From assembly GCA_947446155.1 (NCBI GenBank), contig CANFFZ010000004.1:1-42567 (forward strand): a stretch of 42,567 nucleotides of DNA. Direction: 5' to 3'. Of the stretch, positions 7,790-16,514 are shown in pieces. Below the pieces are notes generated by a model. That model did no database searches. It was not told the DNA's origin and was given only the letters and a program-made list of their open reading frames with translations. Numbering within the stretch: the stretch's first letter is position 1; the number at the start of each line of letters is the position of its first letter. This DNA is from Chloroflexota bacterium (GTDB lineage: Bacteria > Chloroflexota > Dehalococcoidia > UBA2979). A program made the position numbers and the translations under genes.

Positions 7790-9181
7790 TTAGGACTCTG
7801 CACCGGGCATGTCCTGCGCCAGGATGTGCCCCATCTTGTCCCGCTTCGTCGCCAGGTAACGCACGTTGTATGCGTTCGCCGGCACCTCCAACTGCACCCG
7901 TTCGACGACATCGAGGCCGTAGCCATCGAGGCCTGCGCCGCGCAGCGCGCCGAACGTCGCCAGTTCCTTGATCTTCACCGGGTTGTTGGTCATCAGCCGC
8001 ATCTGCCGCACGCCAAGGTCAACGAGAATCTGTGCGCCGATGCCGTACTCGCGGTTCTCCGCCGGCAGGCCGAGGGCGATGTTCGCCTCGACCGTGTCCA
8101 GGCCCTGCTCCTCCTGGAGGCGGTAAGCGCGGATCTTGTTGTGGAGACCGATGCCTCGACCTTCCTGGTCCATGTACAGGATGGCGCCACGGCCCTCCTC
8201 GGCGACCTTCGCCATCGCAGCATCGAGTTGCTCGCCACAGTCACAGCGCATGGAGCCGAAGACATCCCCGGTCACGCACTTGTCGTGTACACGCACGAAC
8301 ACGGGCTCCGGCGTGGACAGGTCGCCCATGACGATCGCGATGTGCTCCTTCGCGTCGATCAGTGTGCGGTACGCGATCACCTTGAACGTGCCGTGGTGCG
8401 TCGGCAGGGTCGCCTCGTCCACGCGCTCCACGAGGCGTTCGTTGGACATCCGGTACGCGATGAGGTCGGCCACCGTCAGGACCTTCATGTGGTGCTTACG
8501 CGCGAACTTCACCAGGTCCGGCATCCGCGCCATGGTGCCGTCTTCCTTGATGATCTCGCATACCACCCCGGCGGGCTCGAGGCCCGCCATCCGGCACAGG
8601 TCTACCGCGGCCTCGGTCTGCCCGGCGCGCTGCAACACCCCACCGGGCTTCGCGCGCAACGGGAAGACGTGGCCGGGACGGGTGAAGTCGGCCGCGCCCG
8701 CCTTCGGGTCCGCGAGTTGCATGATCGTCCGCGCGCGGTCGGCGGCAGAGATGCCCGTCGTAACCCCGTCCCGCGCCTCGACGCTCACGGTGAACGCGGT
8801 GCCGAGGGGCGCCGTGTTGTGGTCGGCCATCGGGTTCAGGCGCAGCGCGTCCGCGCGCACCTCGGTCAGCGGCACGCAGATCAGTCCGCGCGCGTGGGTG
8901 GCCATGAAGTTCACCCACTCCGGCGTGCAGAACTGCGCCGCGATGACGATGTCGCCCTCGTTCTCGCGGTCCTCATCGTCGGTGACGATGATCGGGCGGC
9001 CGTTGCGCAGCTCTTCGAGTGCTTCTTCGATCGAGCCCATCTCCGCCGGGCGGCGGGCGGCGCGGCGCGGTGCCTTCGAGGCCTCCGCGGTCTTCGGTGC
9101 GGCACCCTTCTTCTGCGCCGGCCGAGGCACGCCCGAGCGCGTCGATGTCCGTGTCGCCGTCCGTGCTGTCTTCGCTGCCAT
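7790..9181 (-). CDS. ribBA: Bifunctional DHBP synthase / GTP cyclohydrolase II
   Basis: About 463 aa. The N-terminal half makes 3,4-dihydroxy-2-butanone 4-phosphate from ribulose 5-phosphate (acidic motif [10 protein letters not shown], then [20 protein letters not shown]). The C-terminal half opens GTP: zinc ligands are in [17 protein letters not shown] and the catalytic region is [14 protein letters not shown]. Before the first catalytic domain there are about 48 residues rich in Lys, Arg, Ala and Thr ([23 protein letters not shown]), which most RibBA proteins lack. The ATG at 9181 is preferred, with GGAAGG about 9 bases upstream; a TTG at 9211 is less likely. An alternative start at [11 protein letters not shown] would remove the extension. 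Confidence 0.95.
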   Translation of the reverse strand: MAAKTARTATRTSTRSGVPRPAQKKGAAPKTAEASKAPRRAARRPAEMGSIEEALEELRNGRPIIVTDDEDRENEGDIVIAAQFCTPEWVNFMATHARGLICVPLTEVRADALRLNPMADHNTAPLGTAFTVSVEARDGVTTGISAADRARTIMQLADPKAGAADFTRPGHVFPLRAKPGGVLQRAGQTEAAVDLCRMAGLEPAGVVCEIIKEDGTMARMPDLVKFARKHHMKVLTVADLIAYRMSNERLVERVDEATLPTHHGTFKVIAYRTLIDAKEHIAIVMGDLSTPEPVFVRVHDKCVTGDVFGSMRCDCGEQLDAAMAKVAEEGRGAILYMDQEGRGIGLHNKIRAYRLQEEQGLDTVEANIALGLPAENREYGIGAQILVDLGVRQMRLMTNNPVKIKELATFGALRGAGLDGYGLDVVERVQLEVPANAYNVRYLATKRDKMGHILAQDMPGAES

Positions 9182-9217
9182 CGCTCTCGACCTTCCCTCG
9201 CGTAGTGTCAACGCCCC

Positions 9218-9808
9218 TTACAGGGTCGCCGCGCGCGACTCCAGGATCTGATCTACATACCGGGCAATGATGTCCGTCTCCAGGTTGACCGCGTCGCCAG
9301 GCTTCCGGCGCAGCAGGTTCGTGTGCTCCTGCGTCCACTGCACGAGCGACACGGAGAACGAGGTGTCGTCGCGCGCCATCACCGTGAGCGACGCGCCATC
9401 CAGGCAGATGGGGCCTTTCATCACGATGTACTTCAGGAATTCCGGCTCCACCGTGTAGCGCGCGATGATCGCTTCGCCCTCCGGCGTGAACGAATGCACC
9501 CGGCACGTCGTCTCCGCGACGCCGCGCACGAGGTGTCCGGACAGCCGCGTCGCGCTCGTCACCGACCGTTCGAGGTTCACAACATCACCGGCCACTAACC
9601 CCGCGAGGTTGGAGCGGCGGTACGTCTCGTCCATCACGTCGAAGGTCATGCTCGCTGCGTCCATCGCGCGGACGGTCAGGTCGACGCCGTTGATCGCGAT
9701 CGAGTCACCAAGCCCGGTGCCCTCGATAATCGTGGAGCAGCCGATGATAAGCACGCCACCCTCATGCTTGAGGACGGTGCCCACCTCTTCGATGATTCCC
9801 GTGAACAT
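9218..9808 (-). CDS. ribE: Riboflavin synthase alpha chain
   Basis: 196 aa, normal for the trimeric enzyme that dismutates two lumazines into riboflavin and the pyrimidine precursor. Two lumazine-binding repeats are visible: MFTGIIEEVGTV, GDSIAINGVDLTV and LSGHLVRGVAE in the first; ICLDGASLTV and HTNLLRRKPGDAVNLETD in the second. In the first repeat GVAE takes the place of the usual GHVD. The ATG at 9808 is the family start; the frame upstream to 9985 is ribD read in another frame. The gene lies 10 bases after the ribD stop. Confidence 0.94.
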   Translation of the reverse strand: MFTGIIEEVGTVLKHEGGVLIIGCSTIIEGTGLGDSIAINGVDLTVRAMDAASMTFDVMDETYRRSNLAGLVAGDVVNLERSVTSATRLSGHLVRGVAETTCRVHSFTPEGEAIIARYTVEPEFLKYIVMKGPICLDGASLTVMARDDTSFSVSLVQWTQEHTNLLRRKPGDAVNLETDIIARYVDQILESRAATL

Positions 9809-9818
9809 GCCCGCCCCC

Positions 9819-10949
9819 CTAAACCGCAGTGGCGTCCGGCCAGGCCGGTACACCCTCGACCAGCACGTCCTCGCCGAATCGGGTGACCGCGAGATCGCGG
9901 AGGCGTGGCGCCTCCCGCATGACCTGCGCGCCACGCCCGCTGATCGCGGATGGCGCGGCGGCGGCACCGACGACAACCGGCGCAATCACAGCATACAGAC
10001 GATCCACGAGGCGGCGGTCGAACAGCGCGCCCAGCAGCACCCCGCCGCCCTCCACCATCACATTCAGCATGCCCCGCTGTCCGAGCGCCGCGAACAGCGC
10101 CTCCAGCGAGACGTGCGCTCCCCCGTCCGCCCCGGATTCCGAAGGCAGCACCAGCACCTCGCCTCCGCGCGCCTCAATCGAGCTACGCCAGGCGGCCGGG
10201 AACCCCTCGACCGTCGCGATCAGCACCGGGCCGCCGGTCTCCACGAACAGCCGCGCGGAGGGCTGCGTGCGCGCCCGTGAATCGACGACGACGCGCGCCG
10301 GCTGCTGCGCGCCCTCGGCCGTCCCACGCGGACGAGCCGTCAGCGCCGGGTCGTCCGCGACGAGCGTCCCCGAACCGACGATGACCGCGTCAACCTGCGT
10401 GCGCAGGCCATGTACCCACTCGCGCGCCTCAGGCCCGGAGACCCAGCGCGCATCCCCGGAGGCCGCCGCGATCCGCCCGTCGAGGCTCATCGCCACCTTC
10501 ACGATGACGGCAGGCGACCCCGTTCGCCGGTGCTTGAGGTACCCCTCGAGGATCCGCGTCGACTCCGCCTCCCCGTCGCCCGCCTCCACATCGAGGCCCG
10601 CGGCCCGCAGGCGTGCGTCGCCCGCGCCCGCAACGTGCTCATCGGGGTCGCCGATGGCGTAGCGGACGGCGCTCACACCGGCTTCGATGATCGCTTCGGT
10701 GCAGGGGCCCGTGCGACCGGTATGGCAGCAGGGTTCGAGTGTGCAGTAGAGCGTCGCGCCGCGCGCCGCCGCGCCGGCATCGCGAAGCGCGACGACCTCG
10801 GCGTGTCGCCCACCCGGCGGTTGTGTGTGGCCCCGTCCGACGACGCGCCCATCGCGCACCACCACCGCGCCGACCGAGGGGTTCGGCGAGGTCGTCCCGA
10901 GCGCGCTCAGCGCCTCGTCCAAGGCGAGGCGCATGCACTCGGATGGCAT
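9819..10949 (-). CDS. ribD: Bifunctional riboflavin deaminase/reductase
   Basis: 376 aa. The N-terminal cytidine-deaminase-like domain (about 1-145) has the zinc motifs HAEVVAL and LEPCCHTGRTGPC. The C-terminal DHFR-like reductase domain (VKVAMSLDGRIAAASGDARWVSG, then VDAVIVGSGTLVADDPALTAR) reduces the ribosyl side chain. Together these convert the GTP cyclohydrolase II product to 5-amino-6-ribitylamino-uracil phosphate. It follows dcd by 13 bases, so the two are very probably co-transcribed. No FMN riboswitch-like conserved helices were seen ahead of it. Confidence 0.95.
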   Translation of the reverse strand: MPSECMRLALDEALSALGTTSPNPSVGAVVVRDGRVVGRGHTQPPGGRHAEVVALRDAGAAARGATLYCTLEPCCHTGRTGPCTEAIIEAGVSAVRYAIGDPDEHVAGAGDARLRAAGLDVEAGDGEAESTRILEGYLKHRRTGSPAVIVKVAMSLDGRIAAASGDARWVSGPEAREWVHGLRTQVDAVIVGSGTLVADDPALTARPRGTAEGAQQPARVVVDSRARTQPSARLFVETGGPVLIATVEGFPAAWRSSIEARGGEVLVLPSESGADGGAHVSLEALFAALGQRGMLNVMVEGGGVLLGALFDRRLVDRLYAVIAPVVVGAAAAPSAISGRGAQVMREAPRLRDLAVTRFGEDVLVEGVPAWPDATAV

Positions 10950-10962
10950 CGTACGCCCTCGA

Positions 10963-11541
10963 CTACCGCGACTGCGGCGGCTGGTAGTCGCGGAAGATGC
11001 GAGAGGCGGTGGGGAGCGTCTGGCCCTGGTAGCGCGACTTCAGGTCGGGGTGGCCGTACGGGCGGTCCGCAGCCGTTGTGAGGTTCTGGAACGACAACTG
11101 GCCGATCTTCATGCCGTAGTAGAGGCGGATCGGCAGCGTCGAAACGTTGGACAACTCCATCGTCAGGTTTCCCTTCCACCCCGGGTCGACAAACCCCGCC
11201 GTCGCGTGAACGAGCAGGCCGAGGCGCCCGAGCGACGACTTCCCCTCGACGCGCGCAACGATGTCATTCGCGAGTTCAACGCGCTCCACAGTGGAGCCGA
11301 GGACGAACTCGCTCGGGTGCAGGACGAACGGCTCATCGTCAGCGATCGACTCTGCCTCGGTGAGTTCGGGGATCTCTTCGCGGATGTCGATATAGGCTTG
11401 GCGGTGGTTGCGGAACACCCGGAAGTGCCGGTCGAGGCGGATGTCGAGGGAGGCGGGCTGCACCGCGTTCTCGCCCATCGGATCGATGACGAGCCGACCG
11501 GATGCCAGCGCCTCACGAATAGATCGATCGCTCAGGACCAC
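10963..11541 (-). CDS. dcd: dCTP deaminase
   Basis: 192 aa, the usual length (about 190). It deaminates dCTP to dUTP, or to dUMP in the bifunctional form, for dTTP synthesis. Family signatures are visible: [11 protein letters not shown] at the start, [50 protein letters not shown] with the catalytic Glu, and [12 protein letters not shown] near the end. The GTG at 11541 is chosen because GAGGTG lies 6 bases upstream and the family starts at this point. The ATG at 11619 would add 26 residues that overlap a recombinase remnant. First gene of the operon dcd-ribD-ribE-ribBA-ribH. Confidence 0.93.
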   Translation of the reverse strand: MVLSDRSIREALASGRLVIDPMGENAVQPASLDIRLDRHFRVFRNHRQAYIDIREEIPELTEAESIADDEPFVLHPSEFVLGSTVERVELANDIVARVEGKSSLGRLGLLVHATAGFVDPGWKGNLTMELSNVSTLPIRLYYGMKIGQLSFQNLTTAADRPYGHPDLKSRYQGQTLPTASRIFRDYQPPQSR

Positions 11542-11589
11542 CAGGGACACCTCACCACGGAGAGTGGTTCGCAGGAGTCCGAGCGTATC

Positions 11590-11979
11590 ACCGGGGCTCG
11601 GTGCGCGCCCTTCGAGCACGGCTGCCTACAGATCGCAGAGACCTTGCGCCGACTTCAGAAGGACTACTTTGACCGTCGGTTGGCAGAGTCCGAGTACCTC
11701 GCCCTACGACGAACCTACGAGGGCGGACTCGCCCTGCTACCAACGGCCCGCCGCGACCTCGTCGACCCGCTGGCGAAGATGGAGTCCTTCAGCAGCCTGT
11801 GGGGTGCGGGAGCGGCTGAAGCCCGCAACGACGCCTGCCGCACCGTCTTCGACTGCGTCATTCTCGACATGCGGAACAGGTCGATCGAGCTGTGCCCGTC
11901 CCCTGAGTTCGAGCCGCTATTCCAGCTCCGTCACGCTCTTCACGTTACGGACATTCGGCCGGGGCCGAGGGTAACATGA
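11590..11979 (+). pseudogene. Serine recombinase C-terminal remnant
   Basis: This open frame has no start of its own and no catalytic domain. It contains the coiled-coil and terminal segment of large serine recombinases: LQIAETLRRLQKDYFDRRLAESEY, then SSLWGAGAAEARNDACRTVF, and the closing FEPLFQLRHALHV. The order (basic leucine zipper, DLxxLWxxA, beta-strands, FxPLF) fits the family. The 5' part is missing, and the left boundary abuts the dcd promoter region, so an insertion or deletion happened here. It differs in sequence from the recombinase end at the left window edge, so these come from two separate elements. Confidence 0.6.
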
Positions 11980-12014
11980 GGCCGCCGAATGGACGCCTGC
12001 TGAAAGGTCCGTGC

Positions 12015-12854
12015 ATGCCGCTGGCGAGTGGACGCGAGTTGCTCGCCGCCGCGGTGACAGACGCGTATGCCCTCCCAGGCTTCAACATCTCCAATTTGGA
12101 GATGGCTCTCGGTGTCCTCGATGCCGCTCAGGCCAAACGTGCACCGGTGCTATTGCAGTTCAACCCCTCCAACCTTGAACACCTCGGGGGGATCGAGGTA
12201 GCGGCGGCGCTCGGGCGCTCCCTCGCAGAGCGGGCGTCCGTACCGGTAGGGGTACATCTCGATCACAGCCCAAACGTGGCACTGCTGCGCAAGGCCGTGC
12301 GCAGCGGCTTCACCTCCCTGATGTTCGATGGCTCTACGTTCCCCTATGACCGCAACCGCACGGAGACGATGGCCGCCTACGCCGTCGCACTCGAGGCGGG
12401 CGTCATGCTCGAGGCCGAACTCGGCCACGTCGGTGGACGCGAGCCCGGCGTCGCCACGTCCGAGATGGTGCTGACCGATCCAGAGACCGCCGCGCGCTTC
12501 GTCACCGAGACGCGCATCGATGCCCTCGCGGTCTCCGTGGGCACGGCACACGGACTGGCTGGCTCGGTGAACCTTGCCCTGGTGCGCGAGCTGCGTGTGG
12601 CGACGAAGGGGCTGCCGCTCGTGCTGCACGGCGGCTCCGGCGTGACGCCTCGTGACCTGCGCGCGGCAGTCGAGGCGGGCATCCGCAAGGTGAACATTTC
12701 GAGCGAGATCCACGCGGCGTTCGCGAACGCCCTCACGCTCACGCTCACGCCCTCGGCGCGCGACCCGAGGCCTGCCCTGCTGCGCGCCCGCGAGGCCGTC
12801 GCTGTGGTCGCCGCGGACCGCATCGACCTGCTCGGCGCCGCGAACCGCGCGTAA
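12015..12854 (+). CDS. Class II fructose-bisphosphate aldolase family protein
   Basis: About 279 aa. Zinc-dependent aldolase fold, with the ketose-bisphosphate aldolase signature: YALPGFNISNLEMA at the start, VGVHLDHSPNVALLRKAV with the catalytic Asp and a zinc His, LEAELGHVGGRE, VSVGTAHGL with a second His, LVLHGGSGV with a third, and VRKVN-like IRKVNISSEI. Possible substrates are fructose 1,6-bisphosphate or tagatose bisphosphate. The ATG at 12015 has AAAGG 7 bases upstream; an earlier in-frame ATG at 11976 overlaps the recombinase remnant's stop. It belongs to glycolysis/gluconeogenesis or sugar catabolism. Confidence 0.9.
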   Translation: MPLASGRELLAAAVTDAYALPGFNISNLEMALGVLDAAQAKRAPVLLQFNPSNLEHLGGIEVAAALGRSLAERASVPVGVHLDHSPNVALLRKAVRSGFTSLMFDGSTFPYDRNRTETMAAYAVALEAGVMLEAELGHVGGREPGVATSEMVLTDPETAARFVTETRIDALAVSVGTAHGLAGSVNLALVRELRVATKGLPLVLHGGSGVTPRDLRAAVEAGIRKVNISSEIHAAFANALTLTLTPSARDPRPALLRAREAVAVVAADRIDLLGAANRA

Positions 12855-12888
12855 GCGGGGCTGCGGGGCGGGTATCCGAGACGCGTGC

Positions 12889-12894
12889 CATACT
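12889..12894 (+). promoter_or_regulatory. Candidate -10 box of lepB (leaderless)
   Basis: CATACT ends 7 bases before the GTG start of lepB and there is no Shine-Dalgarno between. This would place transcription start at or next to the start codon. The same arrangement is seen at ruvB and at the gene starting at 18051. Confidence 0.35.
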
Positions 12895-12901
12895 CGATGA
12901 C

Positions 12902-13684
12902 GTGACCAGTGAGACGAATCTGACGCTGCCGAGCGAGCCGCTCGATCCCGCGGGTGGCGACGCCGCCAACGACGGCGTCCTGTCGCAAGGCGTCGTCGTT
13001 TCTGGTTTCGATGCCCCGGGATTCCTCGACCCACCGCTGGTGTCCCATCGCGGCCTCGTCGACTTCGACCCGTGGGCCGTGCGCCGCCGCTCCGCGCTCG
13101 CAACGTGGGGCCTCCACGGCCTTGCCGAGACGCTCGAGGTCATCGCGCTGGCCCTGATTATGTTCCTCGGCGTGCGCGTGGTGGCCCACAACTACATCGT
13201 GGACGGCTCTTCAATGGCGCCCACCTTCCAGACGAGCGAACTCGTCATCGTGAACCGTCTCGCCTACCGGGAGATCGACCTTTCCTGGCTACCAGGTGGG
13301 GGCATCTTCCGCCCGTTTGGCGGGCCTCGGCCGGGTGATGTCGTGGTGTTCCTGTACCAGCAGCAGCCGCGCGAGCGTGACTTCATCAAGCGCGTGATTG
13401 CGCTGCCCGGCCAGACCGTCGAGGTACGCGACGGACACGTCTACGTGGACAACCAGCCGCTGGACGAGCCGTACATCAACGCCCCGCCGAACTACGCAAT
13501 GCCGAAGACGCTCGTGCCCGCCGACTCCGTGTTCGTACTGGGCGACAACCGGAACAACTCGTTCGACTCACACCTCTTCGGCGTGGTGCCGCAGTCGAGG
13601 CTGATCGGGCGAGCAGAGCTGCGGTACTGGCCGTTCCCTCGCTTCTGGCGGGTCGATCACCACCTGGGCGCGCCGCTCTCCTAA
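12902..13684 (+). CDS. lepB: Signal peptidase I
   Basis: 260 aa. It removes signal peptides from secreted proteins at the outer face of the cytoplasmic membrane. A cytoplasmic N-terminal stretch of about 75 residues rich in Asp and Pro precedes one membrane span (LEVIALALIMFLGVRVV). The catalytic Ser is in DGSSMAPTF, the general-base Lys in RDFIKRVIALPGQ, and the closing box is GDNRNNSFDSHLFG. The GTG start follows a -10-like hexamer directly. The extended N-terminus is longer than in minimal type I peptidases. No known partner lies next to it. Confidence 0.94.
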   Translation: MTSETNLTLPSEPLDPAGGDAANDGVLSQGVVVSGFDAPGFLDPPLVSHRGLVDFDPWAVRRRSALATWGLHGLAETLEVIALALIMFLGVRVVAHNYIVDGSSMAPTFQTSELVIVNRLAYREIDLSWLPGGGIFRPFGGPRPGDVVVFLYQQQPRERDFIKRVIALPGQTVEVRDGHVYVDNQPLDEPYINAPPNYAMPKTLVPADSVFVLGDNRNNSFDSHLFGVVPQSRLIGRAELRYWPFPRFWRVDHHLGAPLS

Positions 13685-13736
13685 GACGCCAGCCGAGGCC
13701 GGCGGTAGACTCCGCCCCGGCCCCATCGATGCGCGC

Positions 13737-13744
13737 GGGAGGTG
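13737..13744 (+). promoter_or_regulatory. Ribosome binding site that decides the pyrE start
   Basis: GGGAGGTG is a near-perfect Shine-Dalgarno. It lies 6 bases (from GGAGG) before an in-frame ATC at 13749 but 24 bases before the first in-frame ATG at 13767, too far for normal initiation at that ATG. There is no in-frame ATG, GTG or TTG at a suitable distance. Confidence 0.55.
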
Positions 13745-13748
13745 TCCC

Positions 13749-14312
13749 ATCCCAGTCGACCCCGAGATGATCGCAGCGCTCACGGACGCGGGCGCCTTCC
13801 TCACCGGCCACTTCCAGTTGAACTCCGGACGGCACTCTGACCGCTATCTGGAGAAGTTCAACATGCTCCAGTGGCCGCGCTATACCGAACTCGTCTGCCG
13901 CAAGATGGCCGAAGCCGGCCGCACTTACTCCCCGCAGACGATCGCCGGCCCGACCACGGGCGGCATCGTGCTCGCGTACGAGATCGGTCGCCAACTCGGC
14001 CTGCGCGGCATCTTCTGCGAGCGTGCACCCGAGGGCGGTCGCACCTTCCAGCGCGACTTCCGCTTGCAGCCCGGCGAACGCGTGATGGTCGTAGACGACG
14101 TGATGACGTCCGGCGAGTCCGTCTTCGACACGATCGGCGCCGTGCAGAAGGCCGGCGGCGTGGTCACCTCGGTGGCGGTGATGGTGGACCGCTCGGGCGG
14201 CAAGGTGACCTTCGATGTGCCCTCGTTCGCGGCCACTGAGGTGGAGATGCAGACGTGGGCTGCCGACGAGTGCCCGCTGTGCAAGCAGGGCGTCGCGCTG
14301 AAGATCACCTAG
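13749..14312 (+). CDS. pyrE: Orotate phosphoribosyltransferase
   Basis: 187 aa from the ATC codon at 13749, or 181 aa from the ATG at 13767. It transfers ribose 5-phosphate from PRPP to orotate, making OMP in pyrimidine synthesis. Motifs: GHFQLNSGRHSDRY near the start, GPTTGGIVLAYEIGR, and the PRPP loop VVDDVMTSGES. A CPLC pair near the C-terminus (ADECPLCKQG) is seen in many Chloroflexota and archaeal forms. Homologues typically have about 13 residues before the GA.L.GHF motif: the ATC start gives 14, the ATG start only 8, so the longer form fits the family better. Non-canonical AUC initiation is inference from this and the ribosome site. Confidence 0.9.
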   Translation: MPVDPEMIAALTDAGAFLTGHFQLNSGRHSDRYLEKFNMLQWPRYTELVCRKMAEAGRTYSPQTIAGPTTGGIVLAYEIGRQLGLRGIFCERAPEGGRTFQRDFRLQPGERVMVVDDVMTSGESVFDTIGAVQKAGGVVTSVAVMVDRSGGKVTFDVPSFAATEVEMQTWAADECPLCKQGVALKIT

Positions 14313-14313
14313 C

Positions 14314-14328
14314 CGAGGTTCCACCTCG
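14314..14328. terminator. Weak hairpin between convergent pyrE and VOC gene
   Basis: CGAGGT pairs with ACCTCG around a 3-base loop in the 17-base gap between two convergent genes. There is no T tract. It may act as a shared terminator, but the stem is short. Confidence 0.25.
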
Positions 14329-14329
14329 A

Positions 14330-15244
14330 CTAGATCCAGATGCCCGGCTTCGCTTCCCAGAAGAACTGCACCAGCATGCCGCCTGTGTGCTTCGGGTGGA
14401 TGAAGGCTTCCTTCCACCCCGCGCCGTCAGTCTCGCCCGTGCGCTCGCCGAAGAGCGGGATGTTGTGGTGCGCACACGCGCTCACCGCACGTTCCCAGTC
14501 CCCGACCTCGAACGTGACGTGGTGCATCGAAGGCCCGCGAGCATCGAGGAACTTCTGCACGAACGAGTCAGGGCTGGCGGGTTCGATGATCTCGAAGCGC
14601 AGCTGTCCGGTGTTCGTCTCCAAGACGCGGGTGTTGAAGCCCGTGTCGGCGCCGTTACCGGGCGACGTGTAGATCGTCTTCATCCCGAACAACTGCTCGT
14701 AGTAGTCGCCGAGCTCGGTGCGGCTCGGGTGGGCGTGCGACAGGTGGTTCACGGCGGTGATGCCAAGCGTGTGCTCGCCGTCGTCCTCGAACGCGGGGTA
14801 CTCGTTCCACGGATCGCCGGAGTAGATCTGGTACAGGAAGCCGTGACCGCCACTGCGCGGGTGGAGGTAGATCACCCCGCCGCCGCTCTCGACCTCGTCG
14901 CGCTCGCGATAGCCCCACGGCTCCACGCCCGCCTCGCGGATCGCCTCCGCTGCCTGATGCGCGGATCGGACCTGCAACGCGACGTGGTGAAGGCCCGGCC
15001 CGGATGCGCCGCTGATGAAGCGATGAAGGTAGGAGTCCGGCCCGTTCGGCATCAGCACTTCCCAGCCCATCGCCGAGCGACCTGGCACCACGAGGTCCGC
15101 GCCGACATAGCCCTCGTCGCTGTCGTGCTGGTTGTCGAAGCGGAACCCGAGCACCTTCGTGAGGAACTCGATCTGCGGCTCGAGCGCGGGCACGGCCATG
15201 CTGATGTGGTCAAACTGCAAAATGTCGAGCACGAGGGTTCCCAT
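14330..15244 (-). CDS. Two-domain VOC/glyoxalase-fold protein
   Basis: 304 aa with two vicinal-oxygen-chelate halves. In the first, FDHISMAV, GLHHVALQV and FLYQIY carry the metal ligands (His, His, then an acidic or Gln position). In the second, VNHLSHAH, MHHVTFEV and MLVQFFWE occupy the same places. The layout resembles extradiol or 4-hydroxyphenylpyruvate dioxygenases and lactoylglutathione-lyase-like proteins, but no substrate can be assigned. Its C-terminal WEAKPGIWI is unusual. It is convergent with pyrE. Confidence 0.8.
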   Translation of the reverse strand: MGTLVLDILQFDHISMAVPALEPQIEFLTKVLGFRFDNQHDSDEGYVGADLVVPGRSAMGWEVLMPNGPDSYLHRFISGASGPGLHHVALQVRSAHQAAEAIREAGVEPWGYRERDEVESGGGVIYLHPRSGGHGFLYQIYSGDPWNEYPAFEDDGEHTLGITAVNHLSHAHPSRTELGDYYEQLFGMKTIYTSPGNGADTGFNTRVLETNTGQLRFEIIEPASPDSFVQKFLDARGPSMHHVTFEVGDWERAVSACAHHNIPLFGERTGETDGAGWKEAFIHPKHTGGMLVQFFWEAKPGIWI

Positions 15245-15303
15245 CCGCTGCTGCCCGATGATACCGGTCGCGCCCCGTAGGTCGTGGGGGTTCGGGGTGA
15301 GAA

Positions 15304-16476
15304 CTAGTCGCCTGCCTCGATCGCACCCGCGTGCAAGCGCCAGCGGATGGCTCCTGGCAGTTCCGCCCGCGAGGGGTGGGCGGCGTCCGGCGTGGTGATG
15401 AACACCTGATCAACGCCGTACGCGACGCTCAGGACGCGCGCCCGGCGGGCGGGATCGAGTTCGCTCAGGATGTCGTCCAGCAACAGCACCGGCGCGTCCC
15501 CTGTCCGCGCCTTCGAGTACCCCACCTCGGCCAGCCGCAGCGCGAGCGCAGCGCTGCGCTGCTGCCCTCGAGAGGCGCTGACACCCGCCGCGTGGCCGCC
15601 GATCAGGAAGCGGACATCGTCGCGATGCGGGCCCGTGAGGCTCAGCCCTCGCCGCACGTCCTCCATCCGTCCCGCCACCAGCGCGTCGAGGAAGCGCGCG
15701 GCAAGGTCGTGCTCGCGCAAACGGGCGGCGACGGCGGCGGGGACGCGTGGCTCGTAGATCACCTCGAGTGCTTCCGACTCGCTCGCGGCGAGTTCGGCGT
15801 ATGTGACGGCGGCGTCGCGGCCCAGCACGCGCAGTGCCTCCGCGCGGGCGGCGAGAATGATCGCACCAGCCTCGGCCAGTTCGCCGTCCCAGAAGTCGAG
15901 TTCGTCCGGCTTACCTCGACGCTCCTGGAGCCGCTTCAGCAAGGAGTTCCGCTGCTCCAGCACGCGCGTATAGCGCTGGAGCGCCCGGACGTACGCGGGG
16001 TCCAACTGCGACAGCGTGATGTCCAGATAGCGCCGTCGATTGGCCGGCGGGCCATCGATGATCGCGAGGTCGTCCGCGGCGAACAGCACGACACGCAGCC
16101 GGCCGATGAGGTCAGACGCACGGCGCGCGATGCCGTTGACGCGGAAGCGACGCCCAGCGCGCTGCGGCGGCACGCCCACGGTGATCATCTGCCCGACAAT
16201 ACTTACCTCCACGTGCTCACGCCCTCCTACTGTCGTCACCTCCGCTTCCAGGCGGGCGGCCGGAATCGGATCTTCCGCGAGCGCGTCCCACGAGATGAGG
16301 TCGAGGTCGGTGCCACTCCCCTGCGATCGGGTGGTGGCGAGCATCGCGATCGCTTCAAGCAGGTTGGACTTGCCCTGCGCGTTCGCGCCCGCGATCACGT
16401 GGACACCCGGCGTCAGTTCCACCTCGAGACGGCGAAACGTGCGCAAGTCAATGAGCGAGAGGCGGGATACGTGCAT
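15304..16476 (-). CDS. recF: DNA replication and repair protein RecF
   Basis: 390 aa, slightly longer than the typical 360-370. It is an SMC-like ATPase that helps load RecA at gaps with RecO and RecR. Walker A is GANAQGKSNLLEA. The region around DDLAIIDGPPANRRRYLD, the signature-like SRGQQRSAALALRLAE, and Walker B VLLLDDILSELD are all in order. The start at 16476 is the family start MHVSRLSLIDLRTF; the frame upstream belongs to a decayed histidine kinase. Unlike in many bacteria it is not beside dnaN, although both lie in this window on the same strand. Confidence 0.95.
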   Translation of the reverse strand: MHVSRLSLIDLRTFRRLEVELTPGVHVIAGANAQGKSNLLEAIAMLATTRSQGSGTDLDLISWDALAEDPIPAARLEAEVTTVGGREHVEVSIVGQMITVGVPPQRAGRRFRVNGIARRASDLIGRLRVVLFAADDLAIIDGPPANRRRYLDITLSQLDPAYVRALQRYTRVLEQRNSLLKRLQERRGKPDELDFWDGELAEAGAIILAARAEALRVLGRDAAVTYAELAASESEALEVIYEPRVPAAVAARLREHDLAARFLDALVAGRMEDVRRGLSLTGPHRDDVRFLIGGHAAGVSASRGQQRSAALALRLAEVGYSKARTGDAPVLLLDDILSELDPARRARVLSVAYGVDQVFITTPDAAHPSRAELPGAIRWRLHAGAIEAGD

Positions 16477-16514
16477 CGGATCTCGATGATCGCACGCCGA
16501 TGGACGGCGTGGCG

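Noticed and set aside
7826..9205. Plus-strand open frame of 459 codons opposite ribBA
   Set aside because: Antisense shadow of a well-supported gene.
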